Below, piece by piece: positions 1-12,300 of a stretch of 64,000 nt of DNA; the first letter of the stretch is position 1, and each line of letters starts with the position of its first letter. The stretch is from Strobilurus pachycystidiatus (Eukaryota > Basidiomycota > Agaricomycetes > Agaricales > Physalacriaceae): positions 186,001 to 250,000 of the forward strand of contig JAHLMK010000022.1 of assembly GCA_019915135.1 (NCBI GenBank), read 5' to 3'. Under the pieces are notes generated by a model. It worked only from the letters and a program-made list of their open reading frames with translations, ran no database searches and had not been told where the DNA came from. A program made the position numbers and the translations under genes.

Positions 1-1592
1 GAGATTACGGGAACGGACGGGAGTAGAGAGAAACGCGCACGGTTGTGCATCTGCGATACAGAAAGTTGTAACAGAGATCTAGAAACATAATTGAGAATTG
101 TAATCTGAACAATTGATGGACTTGGGGTACCTCCTTCCCAGGTGCAGAATGCAACTGGATCAACGAAACATGAGCGTGTTATCATGTGTTGGTAGTCTTT
201 GAGCATCCAGGCATGGCCGTATGTTCCACTAAGGTAAATCAGCAGTGGCCATCATTACTGAGTAAACTCAACATACTTGGAGTGACTGAGCATTGTTACA
301 CCTTTCTGAGCTGCTATGCGCTTCTCTGAGCTATCACCCTTCAACATTTCCTTCTCGAGATTCGCCCAGCCGAGCTTGTCTAGGAGAGTAGCCAAGCGTT
401 CAGTGGTCTCCTCTCGATTCATAGGTTTGAGGAAGCTTGGATGGAAGATGTTTTGGCTGACATGGGGTTGTAAAATCACGAGCAGGGGTCGGTCACCAAA
501 ATTGCGGATAATCCTGGACAAGGCGATTTTGTACTGAGATAGACCGAGACCTAGCCCGTGGAAGAAGACGATTGGACGGGTATCTGAATTAGGGTCCCAA
601 GAATCGGGAATCCGGTATGCGTATCTGGAAGTTCCGTTAGCGGCAAGTCACAAAGAGCAGGAGGAATTCATCGCACTCTAAGCCCTTATATGTTGTAAAA
701 TTAAGTTGGTATTTCCGCTCTAAGCGAGCTTGGGACATAACGTTCATGAGATAGATGAAGGCATAAACGATGAAAGGTCGCGAATAGACGTTAAGTTTGT
801 CGAGTGACAGAAGGAATGGTCGGATGTGTGGGGATGAGCCTTCGGGAATGTTGAGCCCGATGCGTTTCTCCATTCGCTTGACGGCACGGTCGAGTGGTCC
901 ACGAAACTCCGGTTTGAGTGTTTCTACAGGAGGAAGAGCAGAGTTGAAGATAGCCCAGTACAACCATTGGCGAACTTCATGCTTCCTGACCTCCGACCAT
1001 TTCGCGCCGTGAAACCACCTGTGAGTAGGATGTATATCAGCTCCATTCGGAGGAAGGGCGGGGATGTCAAACGTCACTGACGTTCTGAAAGCATTACGGA
1101 AATCCACTGCCTTGGGGTCATCGTGTTCCAGTTGAATGATGTCCTCATCTGGGCTGCTTGGTCTGCTGTCTTGGAGTTGCCCCATATCAAGATCTGTGAC
1201 CTCCGAGAGATTAGCGAGGCCGGCTTTGAGGACTCGATCCAAGGCAATCTCGAGCTCCTCCACACTTCGTATCGGGGCAGTAGTAGGAGCACCCATGACT
1301 TTCGCCATGTATGCATAGTAGATGCTGAATAAGACCTGTTTGAGCCACCGTGAGCAAAGCATGTCATGAAGTGCTGTGGAGAGCGACGAACTTCGAATAG
1401 AGATATGAAGTACAGGGTATGGCCTTTCCAACCGTATGTGTAGAAGCTCCTGGTCGCGGTAGTATAGAAGAAAAAGACCCAGCAGGCGGGGACAATGCAC
1501 CAGACTGGGGCGACGAGGAAGATTAGAGCGAGGTAAAAGTCAATGCGGCGGCGAGCAATAGGCAGTTCGACCTCTGAGATGTCGACAGCCAT
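1..1592 (-). CDS. Membrane-anchored alpha/beta hydrolase (3' end outside the window)
   Basis: Serine hydrolase-type protein of unknown substrate. Translation starts at 1592 (MAVDISEVELP) and runs into a hydrophobic stretch over about residues 15-50, so the N-terminus is probably membrane embedded. I join exons across an intron of 56 nt ending before VLFSIYYAYMAKV, one of 52 nt with a GCTAACGG branch site (about 638-690), and two near the left edge. After them come the oxyanion-hole segment VFFHGLGLGL and the likely nucleophile elbow SHSNGTYGHAW, where the usual GxSxG is SHSNG. The conserved ending WEGDLCYNF lies within the first 120 bases and the C-terminus is beyond the window. It diverges from IDH1, with 280 bp between the two start codons. 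The fold is clear; the substrate is not known. Confidence 0.75.
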
Positions 1593-1872
1593 GTTTAGCC
1601 TAGCGTTGCCCAAGTGGAGGTAAGGTGTAAATTGCAGAAATCGTAAGAGGTCGTCAAAGAGAAAGGAACCGCTAAGAGCGCTCTGCTTATAAGTACAGGC
1701 CCAGGTTAATAACCCAAAGGTTTGACCGGGCCTGTGGAAGGGGACAAGTGTGATGCTTTCATGTGATTTTCGTATCCCAGTTTGTTGCCGCGGGGTCGGC
1801 GAGAACTTCTCCGGCCGTTTCCGATTCGCCCCCGAGTTTGCGCGCCCTCCTCCTCTTACCCTAACGCCCGTC

Positions 1873-3471
1873 ATGTTCCGTAACGCGATTGCGGCGACTG
1901 CTCGTCCCGCCCTCTCCAAGGCGCGCTTTTTTCATCGTTTTGCAACGCCTTTCGTGCTCACAGCCATCGCAGAGGACTGCCACCACTCTCTCCGCTGGCT
2001 TCCCAAAGGTCACCCAGAGGGTCAGTAGACTCCGCTCAGGAAAACGTCCAAAGCACTTATATGTCACTCTTAGGCCCCAACAAAGTACGGCGGTGTCTAT
2101 ACTGTATGAATCCAGCTTTTCTCTCTATCTTTCAACGAGCCGAACCTTCCCGTAAAAGGTCACTCTCATCCCCGGAGACGGTATTGGCCAGGAAATTACG
2201 GACTCTGTCAAGGAAATCTTTGAACACGTCAACGCTCCCATAGAGTGGGAGCAGTACGATGTGTCTGGGATGTCCTCCTCCGGCGAGGCTCTCTTCAAGG
2301 AGGCCATGGAGAGTTTGAAGAGGAACAGAGTGGGATTAAAGGGTTCGTATTCTCGCTAATTTTCTGTAACCTGTGCTGCAACGATTCGCCCATTAGGTAT
2401 TCTTTTCACGCCCATATCTCAGTCAGGACACATCTCGTGGAACGTGGCCATGAGGCAGCAGCTGGATATCTACGCTTCCGTTGTTCTGTGCAAGTCTCTC
2501 CCCGGTGTCCCTACCCGTCATTCCAATGTCGACTTTGCCATCATCCGTGAGAACACGGAAGGTGAGTACTCTGGCCTGGAGCATCAGAGTTACCCCGGCG
2601 TGGTTGAGAGTCTGAAGGTCTCTACCCGCGCCAAGGCGGAGCGTATCGCACGCTTCGCTTTCGACTTTGCCTTGAAGAACAACCGCAAGGTCAGCTCTAC
2701 TTACTTTCTGGTCATCAACGCATAACCTCAAGCCGTGTAACAGAAAGTCACTTGTGTTCACAAGGCCAACATCATGAAGCTCGGTGATGGTCTCTTCCTG
2801 AACACGTTCCGTCGCGTCGCAGAAGAGTACAAATCCACCGGCATCGCGTTTAACGACATGATCGTTGATAACACGTGAGGGCTAGGTCTTGTCTGGTCGA
2901 GAACTAATCTAATACGCTCAATTTAGCTCCATGCAACTCGTCGCCAAGCCCCAGCAGTTCGATGTCATGGTCATGCCCAACTTGTACGGTGCTATTGTTT
3001 CCAACATCGGTGCCGCTCTTGTCGGTGGCCCAGGAATCGTGCCCGGCTGTAATGTGGGACGGGTAAGCAATACAGCGTTCTCCATCCAGAATGCCATTCC
3101 AAAATATTGATTTCACCTAGGACTACGCCTTGTTCGAACCCGGATGCCGTCACGTCGCAAGCGATATCATGGGCACCAACAAGGCTAACCCTGCCGCTAT
3201 GATTCTTAGTGCTACCATGATGTTGAGGCACCTGGGGTATGTATCGTCGCCAAGGGTACACTGCAACCACTAAGCTACCCACACTAGTCTCGACTCCATT
3301 GCGAACAACATCGCCAGTGCCACCTTCGACGTTATCAACGACGGCAAGGTGAGGACAGCGGACATGGGAGGTATGACGAGTTTCTTTCTGATGGATTCAA
3401 TCGCTTAACTTCAATCAAAAGGCTCTGCTACTACCTCGGATTTCACGTCGGCTATCATCAAAAACCTCTAA
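1873..3471 (+). CDS. IDH1: NAD-dependent isocitrate dehydrogenase, regulatory subunit 1, mitochondrial
   Basis: Subunit of the matrix NAD-isocitrate dehydrogenase of the TCA cycle (isocitrate to 2-oxoglutarate); in yeast it is an Idh1/Idh2 hetero-octamer. Spliced reading gives [17 protein letters not shown], the substrate loop [28 protein letters not shown] and the ending [13 protein letters not shown]. It is the regulatory subunit because the metal-binding segment of the catalytic paralogue, YGDILSDM, reads YGAIVSNI here, so both acidic ligands are lost. About nine exons; introns include 2009-2073, 2104-2158, about 2690-2743 and 3063-3120. The mitochondrial leader [16 protein letters not shown] can be joined to exon 2 only through a GC donor at 1921 (see findings), so the first exon junction is uncertain. 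The partner subunit lies 3.7 kb downstream on the same strand. Confidence 0.92.
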
Positions 3472-3540
3472 GTCGTAGGGAACCAGATTGGGTACTCCGT
3501 AGAGATACTATTACCCGTATGTTGTCGTCCACACTACCAA

Positions 3541-4960
3541 CTATGCTTCACTTGGCGATTCAAGAGTCTCGTTTCCTGCCGTCTGTGTTTCTTCCGATTG
3601 GATGACGACCTTGCGCATCTTGTCTGGAGGTTCCTCTGAATCATGATGCAAAGAGCTTTGTTTCTCCTCCAACTTCACCGTTCTTCTCGCGTCCATGGTC
3701 TTTCTAAGGGAAAGAATAGCGTCGCATCTGATTTGTGCCCTTTCTCCCCAACTGCTCACTTCCGGTCGAAATTCGGCATACAGCGCAAAACCCTTTTGAT
3801 TGAGTTCAGCTGGGTCGAAGCTTTCGGCCAGTAGCCGCATCGCGCCAATGATATATGGTGTCGTTTGTCGCAAGGCTCGGGAGATATAAGAAAACGCGAC
3901 ACTGGGTTGCGCGGGGGTGCCGTTGACTAGCGCACGCCACTGGTCAGTTTGTGCTTGATATAGTGGTCTGAAAGTATTGGTTTCATGACCTGGTGAGGTA
4001 GATACACGATGATTAACGAGGTCACGTACATTCTGACAATGACCGTTAGTCCCGAAACATTGCACAATCACGATGGAGAAATGTTGCGTACCTGCGGCCC
4101 ATCAACTCAACGTACGGCTGTGTGCCGCCCCGGGCAGCTTCGATGCCTTTCTGCTTGCCGTCTTTATATACGCCAAGGGACACTCCTTTGGCGAGGGCAT
4201 TCATCTCAGTGTAGGCGGACGCTAGAGGGCCGTTCAAATGAGAGGAATGGGAGCGATGGCTCGAATACCTATGCTCAATGCCTCTTCGCGTTTGAAACCC
4301 TGTCTTTCGGCGACAATCATGGACCAGGCCGTCATTATAGGTGCCCGGTTCACCACGGAGGTTTTCAGTTTCAATTTCTGTAAGGAGGTAAGGGGACCGA
4401 TTATACTGACACTTCGTACTCGAACCTCTGGATCAAGGACCTCGTTGAAATCCATACTACCATATTTCGCGGCTTCATCTGTCGGACCAGGAAGAAAATC
4501 ATTGACGTCTTCGACGCGCTTGCGCTTCTTTGTTGGCGTGGTCTGGCGTATCGTGGTAAGACACTATAAGATGGGGAAATGAAGGAACGCACCACGACGG
4601 TAACAGCAGGAGAAAGTGCTTGAGCTGAGCTTGAACTGGATGGCTCAGAGGGAGTACTAGTAGAGTTGGGATTCGAGCGAGCTGAGAAGTATCCGCCCTT
4701 CTTGAGAGCAGCCAGGACGAGTTTGCGGTCTTCCTTTTCGAATCCAAGGCCAACCAAGTCCAAGTCTGTTATTGCGGATAGCTGGCCGGGGGTATTGAAC
4801 GTCTTGTATCTGTGTAGTGGTATTGATTGTCGTTGAAGCTCTTCGATCCACTGGGCACATACAGTTTGCCGGATATCTGCATCGCTTTTTTGACTGGAAC
4901 ACCATTGCCGGTGAGAACTTTCAAGTACTTCTGAAGTGGCATTCTAGTTTCGCTGGACAT
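3541..4960 (-). CDS. Conserved fungal protein of unknown function with NLS-like patch
   Basis: I do not recognise a named family, but the reading is clearly coding and looks conserved. The N-terminus MPLQKYLKVLTGNGVP and the segment that follows (YKTFNTPGQLSAITD, then GFEKEDRKLVLAALKKGGY) look like a small helical SAM- or HhH-like fold. A Ser/Pro-rich linker and a basic patch PTKKRKRVEDVNDFLPG suggest a nuclear protein. The C-terminal half (VVNRAPIMTAWSMIVAERQG, SAYTEMNALAKGVSLGVY, GGTQPYVELMGRR, then TPYIIGAMRLLAESF) is dense and alpha-helical in character. Introns: one of about 54 nt after SGKL, one after VNDFLPG...LDPE, one after EALSI, and a pair around a possible 3-nt exon at 4030-4032. 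Stop at 3541. It diverges from the DUF262 gene with 150 bp between start codons. Confidence 0.75.
4030..4032 (-). other. Candidate 3-nt micro-exon (AAT) between two canonical introns
   Basis: On the minus strand, intron 4091-4033 (59 nt, GTACGC...ACTAACGG...TCAG) is followed by AAT and at once by a second intron 4029-3968 (62 nt, GTACGTGACC...TTTCAG). Removing both gives GRR-I-PLYQ; removing everything as one 124-nt intron gives GRR-PLYQ. Both keep the frame, so sequence alone cannot decide. Two good donors and two good acceptors favour the micro-exon. Confidence 0.4.
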
Positions 4961-5110
4961 GATGACTGAGAAGAGTCAAAGCGGAGATCGGTCGGCCGGA
5001 CCGAAGCATGCACACACTTTGGAGATCGTGCCCCCTTTTACCTCGTGCCTCTCCTCTTACCTCCGCTCACCCAACGCGTCCACGCTTGACGGGGTGGCGC
5101 TGTGGCCGCC

Positions 5111-6887
5111 ATGAACACCAATGGACAGGAAATAGAATACGAAGAGGATGAGCTCTACGGAGACTCAGACGAAGACGAAGAAGACGAAGACGAAGAAGGT
5201 ACGTGAGCGCAAGTTGCGCGTAGTTGGTTCTTACACCGTTTGGTCGGTTTACAGGATACTGTACAATGGACCCTCTACCCCCAGCGACGTCGCAAGTTTA
5301 CACAACCGAGCAACTCCATGGTGAGCTAGCGTTCCTTTCGAATTCTTCTTCTAAAGTGTCCTAGATCTGATACACGAGGGAATGATCGAATTGAATCCGG
5401 TGTGGCAGCGCGGTGAGTGGCGCTTCGCATGTTGCGCGTCGCCGTCGTGAAAAGCATTCTGATCACGCGATGGCAGATGTCGTCTGGAAGGACAGCAACC
5501 AGAGGTTGGATTTGCATTGCACTAATTATGCTTTCACTCAACGACAACCAGTCACCTGATCGACTCGCTCTTCCACAACATCTACATTCCACCTCTCGTC
5601 TTTGTGATTACTCGCGACGACGATGGCGATGAACTCAGAGTCTGCGTGGATGGCAAGCAGGTGAACTATATCGAATGCTCCGCTTTCCCGAGTGTAACGA
5701 CTTGTCGGCAGAGACTCACGTCCATCCAGAAGTTCATTGATGGCCAGGTTCGTATACTCTTTTACTTTCTACGCACATAGATTTCTCACTTCTTCCAGAT
5801 ACCGTGTATGTCTGCAATATTTTTTGCCTCATGTCTAGTCTCCTGCTGAACTACACCAGGTCGTCATCCAACTACAAAGAAACCGTATTGGTTCACAACT
5901 TCGTCGGCGACTAAAACTCGGGTGCAAATGTCGAAGAAGTGGAAGGAGGAGTTTCTGAAGAAGATCATACCGTGCGGTAGGTGTTCGTTCAAGCAGAACG
6001 TGTTCGGTGCCAACATTATCCTAGTGGAGTATGAAGAAATCAACGACGCCCAGATACGCGACATTTTCCAGAGGGTACAGATGGGTGTAGCACTAAGACC
6101 CGCCGGTAGGTCATGCCCACAAATCAACGATAGACTGACTGAACTCGTCTTCTCAAGAGCGCTTGCAAGCATTATCGACTCTTCGCGCTGAGTATGCAAT
6201 GTCTTGTCGGATTCGAAACGAACTGAAAACATTCTCTAGCTGGCTCGGACAACTCCTCGAGACATACGTTCGATCTGACAACGGCGTAGCGAGCCATGTT
6301 GAGATAGCATCCAAACATGGTGGTGATTTCTACCTCATCGCTATGGCCATCTGCACCTGTGATTATCTAGAGAACCAGCCTACTGCCACTGCCCCTATGG
6401 TGGAGAAATGGCTCAAGAGAACCGACACTCTGATTGTCCAGTTCAAGTCTGACATCGAGTGGATGCTCAACAAATTGATATCCCTTGCCTCTGACAAGAA
6501 GTACAACAAAGTGTTCCGCTCCATAAAAAAGAGAGTAGCACCCGCAGAGTTTGTATTCATCTGTAAGTTGATTTCAAGTTTCTCGGTCGGAGGCTCATTT
6601 CTCAAACAGGCGCGGCCATCTACATTCTACATGAGATCCAAGCGGAAGACGATGAAATCGCTACCGCCATCTACACTCTACGCAAAGGGATGCGGGACAA
6701 TATACAAGACATTCGCATGAATGGTTCCGTAACCCAACAGACGTGGCCTTTCATCTTTGCGTTGAGGGACGATGTCACGGCTTCCTTCAAGCCGGTAAAG
6801 CCTATACCGTCCGGTAAGGGGAGAAAACGCAAGAAGGATGACGAAGATGGGGACTACCGTCAGGTCGTGGTAAAGCGACAACGCTGA
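5111..6887 (+). CDS. DUF262-domain protein, probably nuclear
   Basis: Starts at 5111 with an acidic leader (a run of Glu and Asp) and then shows the DUF262 signature: QLHDLIHEGMIELNPVWQR, IDSLFHNIYIPPLVFVI and DGKQRLTSIQKFIDGQ. The last motif is split by intron 5661-5711 between Gln and Arg. DUF262 belongs to the ParB/Srx-like superfamily; in bacteria it occurs in modification-dependent restriction and phage-defence enzymes, where DGxQR is a nucleotide-binding or hydrolysis motif. The C-terminal half is helical (PAERLQALSTLRAEYAMS; HVEIASKHGGDFYLIAMAI) and ends in a basic nuclear-localisation-like tail (KGRKRKKDDEDGD). About ten exons, all with GT-AG introns. The bacterial role cannot be carried over; the cellular function in fungi is unknown to me. 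Confidence 0.8.
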
Positions 6888-7184
6888 TATTTCTTCTCGC
6901 TGTTCTTCACTCTCCACTTGCCTCTGATGTATTTGACACCTCTCTGTATACCTATGCTTTGTATAGTTTGTTGCTTTCGTTACTACCTACAACTTATTGG
7001 CTGCTTGCAAGTATATGTTACGTCCTTACAAATTACAATGTCAAGGGCCGTTAGGACTCCTTCCTACGGCTGTGGGCCATTGTACGGTGACGGCTGGGTG
7101 ACGGTTCTTATCTCCGAAGACACGTGATTACATCGGAAGGAAACGCTTCGACGAGGTCCGGTAAACTTTTGCTTTTGTACAGAC

Positions 7185-8971
<1,787 letters not shown>

Positions 8972-9379
8972 ACAAGATTGCGGTAGCTAGAGAGCACAGA
9001 TAGTGTAGATCTGTGGATGTTAGTTGCGTCAAATGGCGACTGTTTCTGTGATGTGTGACGCATCAAACGTCTCCGCAGGCGGCAGGAACGACAAGGACAG
9101 CGTGAGAATGTTAGACTAGTGACCAGATCAAACACCCAAATATCAAGGTTGCGCTCTTACACGTCTTTCCGATAAGCCCCACCTCGCATTCCTTCCCCTC
9201 ACTCGCCCTACAGGGCAAAGCCGTCCAGCCACAACTTGCCCAACTTAAAGGTAGCCGTTCTGTGCCGCATATATGCGTGTCGACCAGCGCTCACCGTGTC
9301 TCACAGCTAGCCACCAGTAACGAAAAACGAAAAAAAGACTTTATAACACCTTTCTCGCTTGAAATTCTTTACGAACGAC
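8972..9379 (+). other. Intergenic region and probable SSD1 5' leader
   Basis: 408 bp between the IDH2 stop and the SSD1 start with no supportable reading frame. The last 100 bp before the SSD1 ATG include an A-rich stretch (gaaaaacgaaaaaaagac) and probably belong to the SSD1 5' leader; no further element is recognised. Confidence 0.4.
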
Positions 9380-12300
9380 ATGACCGACGAAATTACGCCT
9401 CAACCGCAGCCCAAGAAGGACGACAAGAAGCCTTCTGCGGGCAATGGCCGTGGGCCCAAGCGGACCGCCTCCGTCAGCAAGCCAGCAGGCTCTGCCAATC
9501 AGAGCGGTCCCCGGCCAGTCTCGAGGACGTCTGGAAACAACAGGAAGCCCTCCACCCCGGTCGCCGCAGCCGCCGAGTCTGGCTCTGAGTCCGCCTCGCG
9601 TAAGGGCTCTGACTCTGGCAGGAAACCCGACCAGCGCAACAAGAACCAGTCGGCCGGCGGCGGCGGGCGCCCACAGCAGCACCGCAAGGGACAGGCCTCT
9701 GCCTCTCAGCAGGGAGGGCGCTCGAACACGCCCAAGGATCAGCCTCCCAAGCAATTGTCGCCTGTCCCTGCCCAGTCCAAGGACTCGAGCGATGCGCTAT
9801 CATCTCTCCAGCGTGTTATTGCCGACCTCAGGACCACCTCGCCTCAGCCGCCCGCTGCATCTTTCCCACCCTCTCAGCCTCCTACCTCGACGCTCCCTCT
9901 CAATGCTCCCGTTTTCCAGCCAGGAGCTGCCGCTTACCCCGGAATCCAAAATCCCGCGGATGCAAAACATCGCAAGGCTGTTTCTATGGGCGTCCCTGGT
10001 CTGTCTGGCAACTTCAACTCCTTCGCGCCAAACCTCGGTTCGATGATGGAGGATGTCGACGCCAACGGCATGCCTGTCGAGGAAGGCGAAATTCACGAAC
10101 ATTACTACACCCAGCAGCAGCAGCAACAGCAGGCACCCCAGCACCGCTCCCAGTCTCAGAGTATGAGCTTCACTGCTCCTCGCTTTGCTGCTCTTGCCGC
10201 TCAACAGGAGCAAGAGGCCGTTGGTCCCACTGGCCGTCCGCAGCTTGCGCCCGGTTTTATGTTCGGCGCCAAGAAGCGCGGCGGAGGCATGATGGGCCCA
10301 CCCATCGATGAGGAGGACCTTGGCTTCCAGTTCCCTCAGCAGCAGGGCATGCCCGCTGATCCTCCTCGCGAGCACAACATCCAGCACGGTAAAACTGACA
10401 GTGGCGAGATTACGGGTATCATGGCCGAACAAGTGAGCCATAACTATACCATGCAAGCTAATCCTGAAATTTCTTGACAGATCGCTCTCCAGAGTCAGAT
10501 TGAAGCCCTTCAGCAACAGCAGCAGGCTCTTTATCAGCAGCAGTTGGCTTCAAACCAGGTTCTGTCTTATCAGACTCCCGGCCTTGCCCCTAACCGAGGC
10601 GCGCACCGACGGGTTCAGAGCACTGTGCCTATGGCCAACCAGGGTGGTTTCGGAGCTCCACAGGCTGCCATGGGCCAGTTCGGCAACTTCGGCGCTATGA
10701 ACAACATGGGTCTCGATGGACAGACGCAAGGCATTCCTCGTGGCCATGGCCGACGCCACAGCGTCAACGTTGTCAACAAACAGGGTGGTCCGCAAGGATC
10801 CATCAGTTTCAATGGGAACACTTTCCCTCAAGTCCCTCAAGACGGCTTCGATGATGGTTTCGCCGCACCCGGGTTCAACGGTGGTCACTCCAGGCAAGCC
10901 TCCCGCGCCGATTCCAGCTGGCGTATCAGTACGTCCCTTCCCCAACTGTATTGAGTGTCTATTGATAATTCTCACAGACGGTGGTGTCGGTGGACTGCCC
11001 ACCAGCGGGGCCAACGGCTTCACGGCCGATCTTGCTCAAGCGCAGGCGCAGCTGCAGAGTTTGCAGCAGTTTCGTGCCGCTGCCGGTGGCCACCACCAGA
11101 AGATGGCCTCATTCAGCTTCCCGAACATGCTCCCCAACATGATGGCTGCCAATATGATGGGTATGGGCCTCGGCGGTATCAACTTGCTCCAACAGCAACA
11201 ACAACAGTTCCAGTCCCAGCTCCAACAACAGTCCAACCAGCCTCAGCGCAAGTCTCTCTTTGCCCCCTACTTACCTCAAGCATCACTACCACCCTTGTTG
11301 GCTGCTGGAAAACTGGTTGTTGGCATTCTGCGTGTCAACAAGAGGAACCGCTCGGATGCCTATGTTGCTACTGAAGTCCTGGACGCCGACATCTACATCT
11401 GTGGGTCCAAGGATCGTAATCGGGCGTTGGAGGGAGATATCGTGGCCGTCGAGCTTCTCGATGTCGATGAAGTCTGGGGAACGAAGAAGGAGAAGGAGGA
11501 AAAGAAGAGGAAGAAGGAAGAGAACTCTGCTTACGACGTCAGATCGAGTGCTGGCCGTAGGGACGACAAGAAGAAGGACGACGTCGAGGTTGAAGGCCAA
11601 GGTCTTCTGCTGTTTGAAGATGAAGAGTCAGTCCTCTTATCCTGTTTTCTGTCTGACTTGTTCTAACCTCGTCTCAAAGGGTTACCGACGATGTCAAGCC
11701 TCAGTTCGCTGGCCATGTTGTGGCCGTCGTAGAAAGGATGCCGGGTCAGCTTTTCTCCGGCACACTTGGCCTCTTGCGTCCATCTTCTGCTGCGACCAAA
11801 GAGAAGCAGGAAGCCGAACGCCGCGAGCGTGAAGGCGACCGTGGGGACGAGCCTAGGAGAGCACCTATTGAACGTCCTAAGATTGTGTGGTTCAAACCAA
11901 CGGACAAACGAGTGCCCCTAATCGCCATTCCCACGGAACAAGCGCCTCCCGATTTCGTTCAGAACTCGGAGGCTTATGTGGACAAGCTTTTCGTCGCTTG
12001 CATCAAGCGTCATGTAAGTTCCACTTCTTGATGTAGATCACCTGTCTGATTGTATTTCTAGCCTATCAGTTCCTTGCATCCCTTCGGAACTCTAGTCGAA
12101 GAACTCGGCCCTATTGGGGACATCGAGGTTGAGACCAGCGCTCTCCTCAAGGATTGCAACTTCCCGACTGAGGACTTCACCGAGAACGTCATCAAGTGCT
12201 TGCCTCCCATGCCTTGGACGTGAGTGCATTCATTGGATTTTCCGTATGCATCATAACAATTCTTTTCAGCATTCCCGAGCGCGAACTTGAGCTCAGGAAG

